Source: Thereva unica (lineage: Eukaryota; Arthropoda; Insecta; Diptera; Therevidae). Taken from it: a DNA stretch of 64,000 nt. The position numbers were made by a program, and so were the translations under genes. Location: assembly GCA_949987705.1 (NCBI GenBank), contig OX465283.1, positions 3,018,207 to 3,082,206 of the forward strand, in the 5' to 3' direction. The stretch's first letter is position 1. Every line of letters starts with the position of its first letter. A model generated the notes under the pieces. That model worked only from the letters and a program-made list of their open reading frames with translations. It searched no databases and had not been told where the DNA came from. Below, one piece after another: positions 42,845 through 56,289 of this stretch.

Positions 42845-45800
42845 CCCTAGATGTTATGGGAGCTGGTGCCCTCATATTTCTAGTGGGTTCAGAAATTTTA
42901 GCAGAACGACGGCCTTTTGGGATTGCTATATGGTACAAGCTTTTTTCCAAACTTTTCGAACGAAAGATGCAAGAATTCTAGATCAAATTCTGGGCAAATT
43001 TGGAGCTTTAATAGTTTTTCATCTTGCTAGTTGATCTTATTATTTTTAAAGATTGAAGGAATTATGCAAAAACTATCAATTATATTCCTATTCAGCGCCG
43101 CTGAATTACTATTTGGTACATCTGTCTTGTTTTTTAAGCCAACTTGATTGAGCCATGCGCAAAACTCTTTGCATTAATGATCTGATGATTCCGTCAATTT
43201 ATAACCTCACTTATAACATCCTAGCTAAAACAAGTTTCCACCTAAATTCTTTGTCCATTTCGGCCATAAAATTATATTGTCAGGCTGTATACATTTTTAT
43301 TGTCACTACCTGCGTCGTTCCCATTGAATCATGACTTTTCGTGTTATACAGAATGGACAATTCCCTCCCAACAATCTGATTTCATTAAGTCGTATTAGGT
43401 CAAGCTTGAAGTCTTCGTTATATCTTCCCGTGCTTAAGCAAGGCGCGAGGGTTCTCTACGAGTCCCTCTACATTCCAGAGTCCTAGTCGCACTTGTTATC
43501 TTGGGATCAATCGGGTCCTTAAACGTGTTACAGGGTCTGATATCAAAAGTCCGCCGATTTTGTATGTTTTTCAATGATAGAAATAAAGATAAGATGTCAG
43601 TGATGTAGGTATCTGGACTACAGAAGCCTCAACTCGATTAGCGGGGCAGCCACCTGCCGATCGTGCCCGGACAGGGATATGCCAGATTCCCCGAACAGAT
43701 TAAATTAAAATTAAATTTATTTATTTTATTCTCAGACCCTTCCTCCATGAGAACCTTGTCATAAATGCAGCCACAAAATTCTTGCTTATATTGAGGGAAA
43801 AAACGAAATGGTTCTTAGATACAAACATAGTTTGTGTGTGATCTTAAAAATGGAGGTTTTCAAGAGATATCCCAAAGCACAGTGCGTGAAATAATTAAGA
43901 AAACTTTATTTATGAGACGCCGCTGAATATTTCAAGAAGTTTTATCTAGCAGGACGTTTTTACCGCCAAAAATTGTTTAGTTTTAATTAAATCAATTTTA
44001 AAATTCAATTTCCCACTCAACGAAATTTAAAATGGAGAAAAATTCCAGGTTCTTCGAAACTTGACGCAAAATTGAATAGATTTCATGTTCACGCAGCATT
44101 CAGCTGTGACTTGTTGGAATTCATTTAAACATAACTTTAAAGAAGAAGATTTTTTTCATATTTTCCTGCCAAAGGTGAAGTCCTTATCTTTTGGGGCTCT
44201 ACAGGAATAGAATCAGTTTTTTATGTGCATATTCAGAACAACTGAAGTGCTGGAGGCATGCACAGAGACAATTGAAACTCACAAGGAGTCTCGTAAATAC
44301 AGCGGGTGGGGCAAAAAACAACATATCCAAGCGGAGCTCTACTGGGATCGCGACACGTGACCGAGCGCTGTCGTGTTGTTCTGGTTGTTTTTCTTTCAAT
44401 TGTCGGTAACGGCCCCGAATAAATGTTTCACCGGGCTTTAACATCTCATAATAATATCACACCCTTCTGATCCCATCAAAATACAAATGATTCCATCAAA
44501 TACGTGGCATTATCGTGAAATGGCGGGGATATTCAGCTTTTTATTGTTGATGTTTTTTTTTGTTTTTCATGGGAAATCCCACCGCTCAAAGGTAAATCCC
44601 CTTTCTATTGTCAACGGTTGGATCATTGAGTTTAATGTCGGCCAGCAAGATCTAGTTGCATAAAAAAGTAGGGAAAGGAGAGTGAAAGAACTACCCTAAC
44701 CTCAACACGTGATTTCGTTGCAGTGAAAACTACCGGCGCAATGCTGACTTTGGTCATCGAACAAGAGCTGACTTCGTTGTTTATAATGCTTGCAGGCGAT
44801 GACAGGAGAAAGTACAGGGAATTATTGTACAGGAAAACAAAAAATAAGGATTATTATCTAGGTGGGAGAGGTGAAAATACGAATGAACATGCCCTGCGGC
44901 GAAATCGAACCACGGATCCCTGGAGTGGTAGTTGTACGCCGGCTTAACCCCAGGGCTATCGAGGGTGTTGAAGGTTGGCCAGGTTCGCAGCATGATTTCT
45001 AGTTTTTGGGATTATCGTAATGTATATTCATTATTTGTCATCGACAGTGTCGATACGATGGAAAACCCCTTTTTTCTATGCAGTTGAAGCATACGTTCAC
45101 ACGTAAAAAAACCACCGTTCGGTAGGTTGAGGGTGCAATTCGTACAGTACCTTAGTTTTTAAGTTTTTTAACCATCCCTATAGACTTCAAGCGTTTAGAG
45201 ACGACTATTTCGGTCACATTTGATGTTTCATATCTTATACAAGATGGGGCAAAAGTAATAGCATAATCTGAATGTGTCATAAATTTTTCAGTTGAAGTCA
45301 AATGTCATTGTTCTTTGACATTTATGTTAAAGACAGAGAGAGAATTAGTTGACAACAAGCAATGGAACGATGCACACCGAACGAACGCGGAATTGTTGTT
45401 GCTGTTTATTTGACCAATTTCCGCAGCGTGAATTTCGTTGCCGCTTTTCTCGTCGGCCTGCATCGTGTGCACGAACAAATAAGTTTTGACAGGGCGTCTG
45501 GTGCCAACTGTGTTCACTAGAGATGTCGAATGAAGTAGCCCGGCCCCGTATTGCTCGTTTGGCAAAGAAACTCGTTGTTGCGGCCCAGCCGAGAAAGACG
45601 CAGTGAAAAAGTGATTAGACATTCTTTTTTTAAAAAAGCCGACGGCACCACCGTAACCATAAAGGCCTTATCAAATCCAAAAGCAGAGCCGTCGGCAGAG
45701 AATTGTTTCTATTGGCTTACGCGGATCACGTGACAAGAAAAGCAGCAGAGTTAGATTGGTTTTCCCTAGATGTTTTAGATTGGTTTTTTTATTTACATAT

Positions 45801-45940
45801 TTATGTATAAATTTCAGTTATGAATTAGAAAAAAATGTTATATTTTGTTATTACTCAGGTTAAAAATTAAAATTCTGCCGCTGCCGCCTCTTTGGATCTG
45901 ATTTAGCAGGTGGAATTCTGCTTCTGTCGCTGGTCAAAAG
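42845..45940. other. intron sequence, nothing firmly identified
   Basis: There are only short frames. A minus-strand stretch at about 44880-44975 has a GTTCGATTTC box resembling a pol III B box but no convincing tRNA fold. No bounded element could be drawn. Confidence 0.35.
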
Positions 45941-45959
45941 GTTGAATTTGATGCAGCTT

Positions 45960-46260
45960 TAACTGGTGAAGGCTAGAGACAGATGTTATACGAGTTTTTT
46001 CCCGAAAGCTGCTGAATCGGGCCTCGAACATTGTTGGTTCCAGCAGGACGGAGCAACCGCTCACACAGCACGGTGAACTATGGAGATTGAAAACATTGTT
46101 GAAGAAGAGTCTCATACTAAACCAACAAATAGTGGAATTAGTTTGTCACATCGATGTTAACGACAACGAAAAGGCGTATAGATTTCTTTAACAAACCTTT
46201 TTCTTCGGATATCTTGGGCTATATTGTTCAAATAGCCTAGATCCATCCATCCAATGGCGC
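45960..46260 (+). pseudogene. mariner-superfamily (IS630-type) transposase fragment
   Basis: In one frame near 46030-46075 the translation reads C-W-F-Q-Q-D-G-A-T-A-H-T-A-R followed by a stop. This is the D-G-A-x-x-H block around the second catalytic aspartate of IS630/Tc1/mariner-type DDE transposases. Downstream codons continue for about 35 residues with stops. Neither termini nor the rest of the gene are visible. It is an old fragment. Confidence 0.65.
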
Positions 46261-49200
46261 TACAGCCCAAATCGAGCCTTGGCCTCATAAATATGTATAA
46301 AGCTAGAAAAATGCGTTCTTGGTGCCCTAGAGAATATTTTTAAGACATCGCAAAGAAGTAGTCCATTTCCCTACCCAGATTGAGTTCAGAGTATCGTAGA
46401 TCTCGCGGACTTCTAGCTCCAACAGACCCAGGAGTTTTAAGGATTGTTGAACTTTTTATCACCGCTTTATTCCTAATCTGGCTAAAATGATGCCGATCAA
46501 CGAGCATTTGAAATACGTTCAACAAATTGTGGACCCACATACCTCAAGGCGAAAACCTCAATGGCAGAAGCAACTCTACTGAACCAACCAATCGAGAATG
46601 CAAAATACAATCTAACTACTGACTCTGCAATCGTAGGGATATCGGAACAATTCAACGGTCACAACGGGTGACAACCTCTAGCCTTTTATTCAAAAACCCG
46701 TCACCAACAGAAAACAAGTACTTTGGATTTGATCGCGAACTCCTCGTCGCGATCGAATACTTTCGTTATTTTACTGAAGGGGCAATTTCGTGGTCACCAC
46801 GCGATCACAAACTACAGATTCGCATTTTCACACAAAAACCGAAAGATCCCCTCGAGAGATCGGACAATTGATTGTAATTTCGCACGTTACTACAGACATC
46901 GGACAGACACTTTATAAGTAAGGAAACACAATTTTACTATTCGCTTCGTTGCATTTTTTAGCACGCAGCTCGACGTATAAATCAAGAGATCTCGGTTCTT
47001 AAAATTACCTTAAAACATTCAAAAATCGGTTTCACCTTTAATTTCCTTATTACATGCCATCATTTCACAAGAAATATGTTTCAGTTAACTTTACTAAATT
47101 GTTCACAACTTCACAACTCTTTTTACAAAAAACCCCAATCCAAACACTTCGTTCACAATGCACTGAGCTACTGGACTACTGGACTGGTTTCATTAACTCG
47201 TCAGAACTCCTAGCTCCTCCACATCCGAATCCGCCAACCAAAAAAAAACCGGCCGTAAAAAATCATCAAATTAATTCAATAGACTACCGCTCGCTCTCAC
47301 CGTCTGTATTCAATCACGACTATATCATTATGGCCGAGTTAAATGGAGAAGAAGGATGAGAAAAAAGACATTAGAGCAGCGCGGGTGCCCGCCCTCTGCA
47401 GGTTCAAATTGCAAATAATTACTACCCTAACATCGAATGCCATTAAAATGCTGTTTTAAGTTCCACTTCAGTTGGTTTTATGTTCTCCCTAGCCAGTGCT
47501 TGTGTTACAACCCTTAAAAACTAGAGGGTAACTGGAGAGAGAGAGTTAGTCGGGATATGTTTGAAGTATTTTTCAACACGTGTCTTCCCGTGCGGTTCAA
47601 GTTGCGCGCTGCACGATCATATGACCGACGTTGATGCCTTCATCGAGAGGAAATCTTAGTAAGTCGCAAGGGATTGAAAGGCAGAAATCCCTGAATCCCT
47701 GAAGAGTCAAGTTAGCCCAGGGGAGATGAGGTAAGACCGTGCAAAATTATTTTTGATGTGTAGAATTTGTTTTTTTTTTTTTTTGAAGGATTTGTAATGT
47801 TGGAGCACACTCACCCAAAAGCCACTTCACGGAGAAACTAAATTTTTACTAAAGCACACAAAACCAAATCTTTTTTTTTGATAATAATAGTACACAAAAA
47901 CCAGAAACTACACTCTACTCCCGCACTAAAAATATTCAAATGTCAACAGGATGAAACGAACAATTACCGAACTAACTGAAAGGACTCGGAAATTAGATCG
48001 ACGATGACGAAATAAAATCGCAATAAAAACAGGAGTGAAAACGAAATTACGAGCGCTGTCGTTTACGTCCTGGATTACTATGCAATGACACTTTGCGTGA
48101 ACATCAGGTTAACCTCCCCCTTCAGCCGAAAATTCGGGAAAAGGAATCCCGGCACCATACTACCCCACCACCACACCACCACCACCACAATCGAATCAAG
48201 CATCCTCTTTCATCCTTCCAAAAATGCACTAGAGCCTTAGGCTTAGGGGCGAGCGAGAGTATGTTCGTTTCAAAGGCTGCGGTCCCTGGGGAAGTTGAGT
48301 TGTGTGTCGAAGTGGAATCGTGTTATGTTGGTTCCGGGATGGAGCAGGGTATACGCACTTTTTGTTAACGGAGACTACGCATGGCTGTCCAAAAAGGAAA
48401 AAAAAATCACAGGGGAAGCACAACGGATCCGAATCCGTATGGCAATCAGAGGAGAGCAATTTAAATATATCATGATATTTATTGCTCGACTAAGTGGTGT
48501 TTATTTACAAGTTAGCTTTGTGTAAGGCGTGCGCTTGTTTTTGTGCGTTAAGTCTATGTTTTGTGATATCTTTGCGATGGGAGTTACTTTCCAGTTGATT
48601 TAATTGAGAGATGCCAGGGCAAGGGCGGCACAATCTGATTAGACGTTAACCGGAAGGTGTTTGTCAATAAACATTATGACTATGGCGATATGGATCTACT
48701 GGAGGAATGTGGAGAGAGTAAAAGAGTTACGAATTTAGTAGTTTTGAAAATTCCTGAAATTTCGACACTCTTACTCAGTACACGGAAGTATTTGTATTTA
48801 ATAACATCAATTGCGTCCCTTTGGCCCTAAGTACACGTGAAGCAAGCTTCGGAAGGTAAAAGCTGTTTTTGAGCAAGGGAAGTTTAGGAAGGTGTAAAAA
48901 GTGGAGAGTTTCACATGACAGTGGAGATATGTTTAAGCTTCTGCTTTTCCCTCCGAACTCAAGAAGCTCGCACTCAGTTAAAAAATAAATTAAAAGCTTC
49001 AGAGAGCATAACCAACAGAAACATGTCATCATCACACGTATAGCAGCAACAAAAACGAATCGCTTGAATGCCTTTTATGTTCTTTCAGCAAAACAGCAGC
49101 AGCAGCAGAGCTTTTTTCTATATAGAAGCCTGCTTCCCGTGTACTTTAGGACAAGTTCCTTTTCGCTCTAGTGATCAGTAAAAAGTGACAGGTAGGCAGG

Positions 49201-49800
49201 ATCGCGAGACTAGGTTGGATCATTTGTCTTATATTCTCTCTGAAAAAACCCCCCGCGAATTTATAAATAAAACGCACAATTACCATTTATTCATCACCAA
49301 TTCATTTTCAAAACATGCCCCCCCTCTCCCCATTTGATACAACTCACACAACATATCCCAGCATTTTTTTCCAGTCTTTGAAACTATTTTTACAGGCGCT
49401 TTCCGGTGTGGGCTTCAGCTCCTTCCGCGAATTTCGTTTTATGTCTTCAGTCGGAGTCGTCGAAAGGGTTGGGTACCCCAAGGCGGCAATTTTAGCTTCG
49501 TGATCATAAAAAATTCACACGGGTCGATCGATATCTGGGGAATACAGTAGTTTTCACCGATGATATTCATTATTGGGGTTAAAAACAACCTTAAATTCTG
49601 TCACAATTTTCGTGGAATTGTCCTTCTATAAATCTGACCATTTCCGGCACAGACTTTCTCACGCCAAAGCTTCAATGCGACCTAATAGTATTCTTTATTG
49701 ATCGTCTATCGTTCTGAAATTAATTTGTGATGCACTAAAAGCCACGAATGTCAGAGCAAAAAAATTAGAGTCATTTTGACTTTTGTTTGAGTAGGTGTGT
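46261..49800. other. intron sequence without recognised element
   Basis: There are short open frames only. It contains a CCACCACAC-type simple repeat near 48160-48190 and a GAGAGAGAG run near 47538-47551. No protein or terminal-repeat signature was found. Confidence 0.35.
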
Positions 49801-49804
49801 TCGA

Positions 49805-50145
49805 TTACTGCTCCAGCTTAATCTGGAGCAGAAAAAACAGCAATTTGAGTTTTTTGAGACTTTTTGACAGATTGTTTCTGCTCCCATTTTCTTTACTCTG
49901 TGTTTTTCTTGAGTCTGCTCTGGGTTGAGAATTCTCACTTCTTCTGCTCTACCAAACTTATAGGAGCAGACAAAGCAGCCAAATTCTTCTTTTTCTTTTT
50001 CTTTCGATAAATGTCAAATCGAAAACAGGAAAAATCGGGAAATTGCTTTATGAATGATTTATTCGGAAAATACTTGGAAATATTTAACTTGAGCAGAAAA
50101 GTGTTTTTGAGATTGTTGCTTTTTTCTAATTTTTTCTGCTCTGAT
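49805..50145. repeat. cluster of GAGCAGA / TCTGCTC motifs
   Basis: Seven exact GAGCAGA or TCTGCTC heptamers and one near match occur in both orientations over about 340 bp (near 49825, 49877, 49913, 49943, 49964, 50092 and 50135). Far fewer than one would be expected at this base composition. The boundaries and nature are unknown. It could be a degenerate subterminal-repeat MITE or a binding-site cluster. Confidence 0.45.
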
Positions 50146-50969
50146 ATAAATTTGACTGCACTTAGTTTCTGCATCGTGTTTTTATCGGTTTGGGTCACAC
50201 AATTTTTAGAAAGATATAACGAATATAAGATATATTAGGGTCATGAGCTACATTTCTCTTAAACTGGAATGGCGATTATCGAGTGAAATTCCCTTAAATT
50301 TTTTGATATTTTTATCAGTTGAAGAGGTCGGAAGGTCCATTCAGAACCAGCAACAGTATCAGTAGGATACTGTTTCTATTGGTCTCAGAATAATGAATAT
50401 TATAGATGTAGTGTAAAGTGCGATCTTAGTAATCAAGCGTGAAGTCATAAGACGGAAGGGGAATTCCTTGGCGGACATCTTGATAGGCTCGAAATGTCAA
50501 ATAATCTAGTCAAGAAACTTAGTGGATAAATCCTGATAAAAGTTTGAGAAAAAACAGAGAAAACTAAATTTTGTTTCATTTTATCAACATACTAGCAAAA
50601 ACCGGCGGCGTGCGTTGTAAATAAAAAAGATTATGTGTGCACAGTCTGCGGTAGGAAAAAAGTGTATTGAAAAAAAAGTACAAATCTGCAAGAATTGATT
50701 TTGGATATATGTATGTATATAAAAATTTAGAGTTATCTATAAAAAAAAAGAAAGTGCTTGTCAGCTCCGAGGCATGACTGCAGTTTACTCTTGAAAAACG
50801 ACTATCTTAAAAAATATACAATAGGCAAAGGACCTAAATGAACCAACGTATTTATTTGATTTGATAAAATATAATGCATAAATTTTATTTTCTACTTTTT
50901 AGTGCAAAATTTTCAGTTGTGGTGGCATCATCATGTAATGGCTGCAGATCATCATCTGACGTAGCAGCG

Positions 50970-51410
50970 GAAAATTCACATAAATTTAATCCATCGGACT
51001 ACATCCCCGTTCAACTAGCTAAATTTTGGAAATGGTTTGCAAAGGCGGGAGCATTATTTCAAGCCCGCTAAGTGTGGTCCATGCGGAGAAATGCTTTCGT
51101 CATCAGTGCTTTAGATGAAGACGTTCTAGTCCGCGTTAAGGACATTATTGAAATCCCCCCGGAACACGATAAGTATATCTCGCTAAAAGAGCTCCTAAAC
51201 TCATTCACAATTATTGAGAGAGATGAAGAAGCTCGATAACCCTAGTACGTCAGAGGATATCTTGTGCCCCCTTGGATGAGATGCATGCCCACAACTGTGA
51301 AATACATCCTAGCTACTAATGAAGCACTGCCTCTTGCGAAACTAGCTGAATTTGCGGATCGAATCGTAGCAAATAGTCCTCAAATAGCTGCAGTAGATGC
51401 CATATAGGTG
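50970..51410 (+). pseudogene. Ty3/gypsy-type retrotransposon gag relic
   Basis: Across two frames with several stops the translation reads P-V-Q-L-A-K-F-W-K..W-F..A-G-A-L-F-Q, F-V-I-S-A-L-D-E-D-V-L, I-E-I-P-P-E-H-D-K-Y and, from about 51280, M-P-T-T-V-K-Y-I-L-A-T-N, L-A-E-F-A-D-R-I-V-A. This order matches the capsid-like gag of insect Ty3/gypsy elements. Protease, RT and LTRs are not seen. It is dead. Confidence 0.7.
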
Positions 51411-51519
51411 CGTCGACCTCCAGATGCAATAACGTAGCGTTTTGGTGTCTTAAGCCGTGCTCGTTTGAACAAACACTAAATCAGGAAAACTAAAGAGGAA
51501 GTCAAAAAACGAATTTGCC

Positions 51520-52617
51520 AATGATCATTCCTATAACAGCAAACCCAACTCAGACAAACGATTGCATAACAAGGACAGACAATAAAATATTGTCAATCGA
51601 TTCTGAATCCGACCTTGCAGTCGTACCAATTTCTTTTTGTTAAAACAAATCAGAGCCAGACACTTTAATTCTCTACGCTGAAACCAACCGATTTCAATGA
51701 AAATTTGGGAATGTGTTTTTGGTTCCAGGTAGACGTCAACAAATCGTTCTATAATGACGGAACGATCAGCATGTGTACTAAACGCACCGATCATCATGAT
51801 GCAATGCAACATTCCATCATATATTTTGAAACAAGGTGAAGATGCTTATAATTTCTCATTCAAGAAGATAAATGCACCAGAAAAAACTCCGTTCCGAAGA
51901 ATATATTCGCCTTCGAGATGCCATCAATGCAAATGGAAACGCCCAGACTGTCGACCGAATGACGATTTTTACATCAGATGCTTACTAGAATATAAAATCC
52001 AGATTTGCACTAGCGATAGAAATAATCTCGCACTCCTCCTCAAATTGTATATCCATGCCCATAATCGTTAATATCCAACAATGATCTTCCAGACACACGT
52101 TATTTCTCATTTTCACTTTGTTTACACATTTCCAATAGCTTTCCACAAATTCACAAAACGATCTCGATTGAAATTTGGACAGGACTAAGGCCCGGCTTCA
52201 CAGTCATACTTAAGTTTTCCTTAAACTTAAGTAAATTTTTTCACTAAAGTTAAACTTAAATCAAATTCAGTTCCCCAGTGCAATTTTTTCTTCTTCTTAC
52301 TATTATGTTTGTTGCTTACGGCAGCACTTCAATATTGTAAATTATGAACTTACAATAATCGAACTTTACATGTAAAATTTCGTTTCAATCGCGCTTTCGC
52401 TGAAATGTACTGACAGTCAACTGACGTTTGAATTGTCTAGGTATTCTGATTTAAGAAAAAGTTAAGTATAGAGAAACTGTCACTTAAGTTAGTTACACTT
52501 AAGCAAATTTTAAGTCGCAACTGTGAAACCGGCATCCATACTCAAGTGTAACTTAAGTTAATATCTATACTTAAACGCTCACTGTGAAACCGGCCCTAAG
52601 TCTGTTGGGTCAGCTAG
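51520..52617 (+). mobile_element. Helitron-like 3' part, interrupted by a Harbinger-type MITE
   Basis: Removing the MITE at 52189-52596 (and one copy of its TAA target) rejoins GGACAGGACTAAGTCTGTTG followed by GGTCAGCTAGT. This is a typical insect Helitron 3' terminus ending CTAGT before AT. The 5' end is not identified, so the left limit is arbitrary. No Rep or helicase motif was seen. A 105-codon frame at 51754-52071 has no recognised domain. Confidence 0.5.
52189..52596. mobile_element. 408-bp PIF/Harbinger-type MITE
   Basis: The termini are GGCCCGGCTTCACAGT and (reverse complement) GGGCCGGTTTCACAGT, flanked on both sides by the 3-bp duplication TAA (52186-52188 and 52597-52599). Subterminal TTAAGTT/AACTTAAG repeats are frequent. 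The TAA/TTA target and GG(C/G)CC ends are typical of Harbinger elements. There is no coding frame. Confidence 0.82.
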
Positions 52618-55600
52618 TATACTAAAAAGTAGAAAACCACCTTGGAATCGATACTATGGATGGGTAGTCTAATACTAAAATGCATCCTTTAAAAATTTAA
52701 ATAAAAGTATGCAAAAGTTAAATGTAATTGGGATATTTTTTAAACTCCTAAAAGTATGCAGCAAATAATATCTATCGCACCGAAAAACATGCTATGAAGA
52801 AATATAAAACAAGCCCACAAAGACGCTACGTTTTCAATGGATTTATTGCTTGGAGAAATTTAAAATATTTCTTTTCCTTTAGACAATGCGAACTGAAAGA
52901 AGCACACACAAATTTTTAAGGGGGACTTACATAGGCAATACAGGAAACTCATGAAAATTGTGCGTGCAGACGCTGGAAAAGCAATTAAAATTATCGAATT
53001 TATGCATAAGCCATGATCCTTTAAACATTTTTTACATGTTTCTGTTTATAGAAAAAATTGTTTTTTCGGTAATCTTATTATCCTTAAATATAGTGAGCAG
53101 CCACCACTGAGGAAATATCGTCTTGGACTAAAATGTATTTAATATTTATTACTTAAGGATATTTCTCCCCCTAAAGTAAAAAAATAAAACAACATTCATC
53201 GAGGGAAAGTCCTTTTTGGAGCCAATTTCTCTTAGGCCTTATTTACCGGGAAAAATATGTGCCTCTAAATTGTCATTCTGGAGACATCCTTGACAATATT
53301 ATGAAATTAGAAGAAAAAAAGGGAAAAGTTATTACACCTGACTTCTTGGACAAGGAATCCTGGCAAGGACATAAACATTTTTTCTTTAGTACTTATCCCG
53401 GGATTTTAGTTATGAGATGTTTTGTGCGTTCCTGAAAGGAGGATATATTAAATAAGAAAGAAATGGATAAATAACACGGAAACAAAGTTTTTCTTTATTG
53501 TTTTTATTAAAGACCACTTGAACTTTTGTGTATTTTTAATTAGCGGTTAATTGTTATCTCTTTAGTAGGGTGTTGAACAAAGCGATATCTTCAACCAGAG
53601 GGCATTTATCTGACCCCAACCAAGAGCATTGTAATAAATCTCTTCTGCCACCACTTTGCCTGATAATATATATCTTCCTACCCCCCGTACTACTCCGCTT
53701 GAATGCAGATTACTATTTGGAATGAAGCTAGTGTAATAAGCCTCTGCTGTGCAGGGTGGAGGGGATGATGGAAGCTTATTACCGCGCTTCACTATGACTA
53801 ATCCGTGAATTCAAGCACGGGGATTTCCAGAGTAGGTAAACACAAAGTCAACATTAGTCCGTCAATAAAGCGCTATGAAAAAGAGCAAACCAACTATACA
53901 GTGGCCCCATCTGTCGTTAACAAACCAAGCCAATTTCGCCGAGGGGGAGAATGCGAATTGTTAATTGAAATAATTCTAATTAATTATAATTATTAATTTT
54001 GAGCTTACAACAACCTGGCTTCATATTGAATAAGCAGCCTCATCCGCAGCAGCAGCAGCGGTGGTGATGCGATGGAGAGAGAGAGCAGAAAAAATAAGGT
54101 GCGGGTATAAACTTGAAAAGGAAACAGGATTTTGTCTAAATTGAAAAAGAAAGAAGAAAAGACACTCTTCTTCCCCCATGCTTATTTTTCTCACTCTATC
54201 TTCTTCTTTTTTTAGGGTGCTGTTGCCCATGTTACTCGCGTTGTTGGTTTACTTGAGAGCTTGTCTCCAAGTTAATTTTTTTTCTGAGTTTTTGGTGGAG
54301 ATTCTGTTGGGAACGTCGAAGAAAAGTGGCTGAGATTTAATCTTTTTTAGGCCGCACTCGGTCGTTCCTTCGCCGAGTGTCAATTTACGACATTCCGCCC
54401 AAACGAATTCGAATTAAATTAAAAATGAAGGAAGATTTTTTTAATTACAGAATAAAAGAATGGTTTTGGGTAAGATGGATAGTTGCGCAATATTACGACA
54501 TTCCAAGAAATCCCCCCAGCCCCAGAGATGGCAGTTTATATATGTGGGGAGAAGTCCGGATATGCAAAAGACGAATCAACTGTGGAGTGAAAAAAATCCG
54601 GAAGATAAAAAAAGGGCCGACAGGATAAGTACTAAGGGATTGCAAATGCCAGGACATTCGTAGTTGGTGCCAGAACTGTGCGCGCGGGCGGAGAGGGAGA
54701 TTGGAAATTGGCTACAATTTCATCTGCCGTGTTTCTTTATTTGCTAAAAAAAGGAACAACAAAAAAACAAATAAAAAACAATTCTTAAACGTTGGAGAAT
54801 TTTATCGCAAAATTTGTTTATTGGAATTTGAGCGCAACGAAAGCGACTGAAAAAGGGGGCAGCGGTGGGGTATCAGAAACGGATAAAAACATCAAAAAAC
54901 TGAATTACTAGACGTGCAGAAAAGCGACGGGATATAAGACTTCATCGGGATATATATCGAAATTTGGCATTTCCTATGATCCCTTGCTCCTTTTATATCC
55001 TTGGCAGATATGCAATGCAGTGTGTTCCTGGGTGCGCTCTGTGTGAGGATGAAATACGGATATGTTTTTTTCGGCAAGACACATTTTGTTGTTGCTGGCT
55101 GGTGCGCCCGAGTCTCTTTTGGTGTAAAATTGACGTATCACTCAGTAAATCCCTTTCATCCTTAATCCAACCCCAACTTTGGGTATCTACTGAGCAGTAT
55201 CCTTCCTCGGATACCAACCAACCAACAACAAAAAAAAAATGAATTCCTGAAGTTACTTCCGCTCAAAAAAACATTCTTTTTGCAATTTTCTTCCTCGTTT
55301 TTTTTGTGTGTATTTTAATTTTTTTCCTTCTCTCAACTGCGAGAAAATTGAGTTAATAGGTAGGAAGTGGGGAGAGATTAAAAGAGAAAGGAGATACTGA
55401 AGTGGAGATACTAAAAATTAATTTTGTTTCTTTCATTACGGATCCTTGTAATCGACAGTCAAGCGTTAAGGCGAGAACTGGTTGCCATTTTTTTTTATCT
55501 TTTTCGGTGTCCCTATATAAATTTTTTCGGGGGTGGTGCACTCCACTCCAGAGATCCTGCTTTCAGGGGTTGCGGATTACAGATAAAAGTGAAGGCACAG

Positions 55601-56285
55601 GACATGAGAACTTAAGAGGCGTGTAAAAGGCCAGTGTGATTTTTGTTGTTGCCGTATGAAATGGTCTGATGGTTAAGCAGTTAATTTCTTCCTTAATCCG
55701 AGTTGATACTCTTAGAGCTAAACGGAGGAGGAGTAGCAAAACGAGGACCAGAAGGAGGAGTTGTGACTTCTTGATTTTGGAGTGTTAAAACAATTTTTTT
55801 GCGAGAACCAAAAAAAGGAAGTTCCGAATTCGCTTTGATATCTGGACTAATTTTAATTAGGAAAAGGGATTTTTTCGTTTTTGTTGTTCTGTTCTGCGGC
55901 AGCAGTTCACTTGAGGTCTTTTGTAGCATTTTGGGTGTGAAAATATTTTTGATTAGAAGTTAGAGATTACTTTTCGGAAGTGGCAGTGTATGAAAATTCT
56001 TTAAAGATGATGAAATGTTGCAATTAAAAATTCTGTGAAAAAACTTAGGTTAGGAGTTTAAGTCTTTTGAAAAATAAGGGTTCAGCCCAAGCCTTTCTCG
56101 AATCCAGGATCTTACATATTTTAATTTGATAGCAAAGCTCAATGTGATGCCAAACCCTTTAAGCCTGCTTTTGTGACACTGCACTAACCAAAACCGCTTA
56201 TGTTATCAAGATCCTTGTAATGGTATCCAATATAGGGTTTTTGGTTGCTTACCCTATGTAGATCCTCAGGCTCTGAATGTGCACA
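52618..56285. other. intron sequence without firmly identified element
   Basis: This is T/A-rich with short frames. A 78-codon minus-strand frame (55929-55693) is basic and proline-containing but matches nothing I recognise. A GAGAGAGAG run lies at 54074-54083. Confidence 0.35.
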
Positions 56286-56289
56286 GAAT

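Noticed and set aside
44880..44975. Possible tRNA or tRNA-derived SINE on the minus strand (GTTCGATTTC box)
   Set aside because: There is no credible A box at the correct spacing and no cloverleaf that I could fold. The B-box match alone is weak.
55693..55929. Candidate trx N-terminal exon on the minus strand (78-codon basic frame)
   Set aside because: It has no match to the trx start that I can recognise and no convincing donor in the phase needed. Left as unassigned intron.
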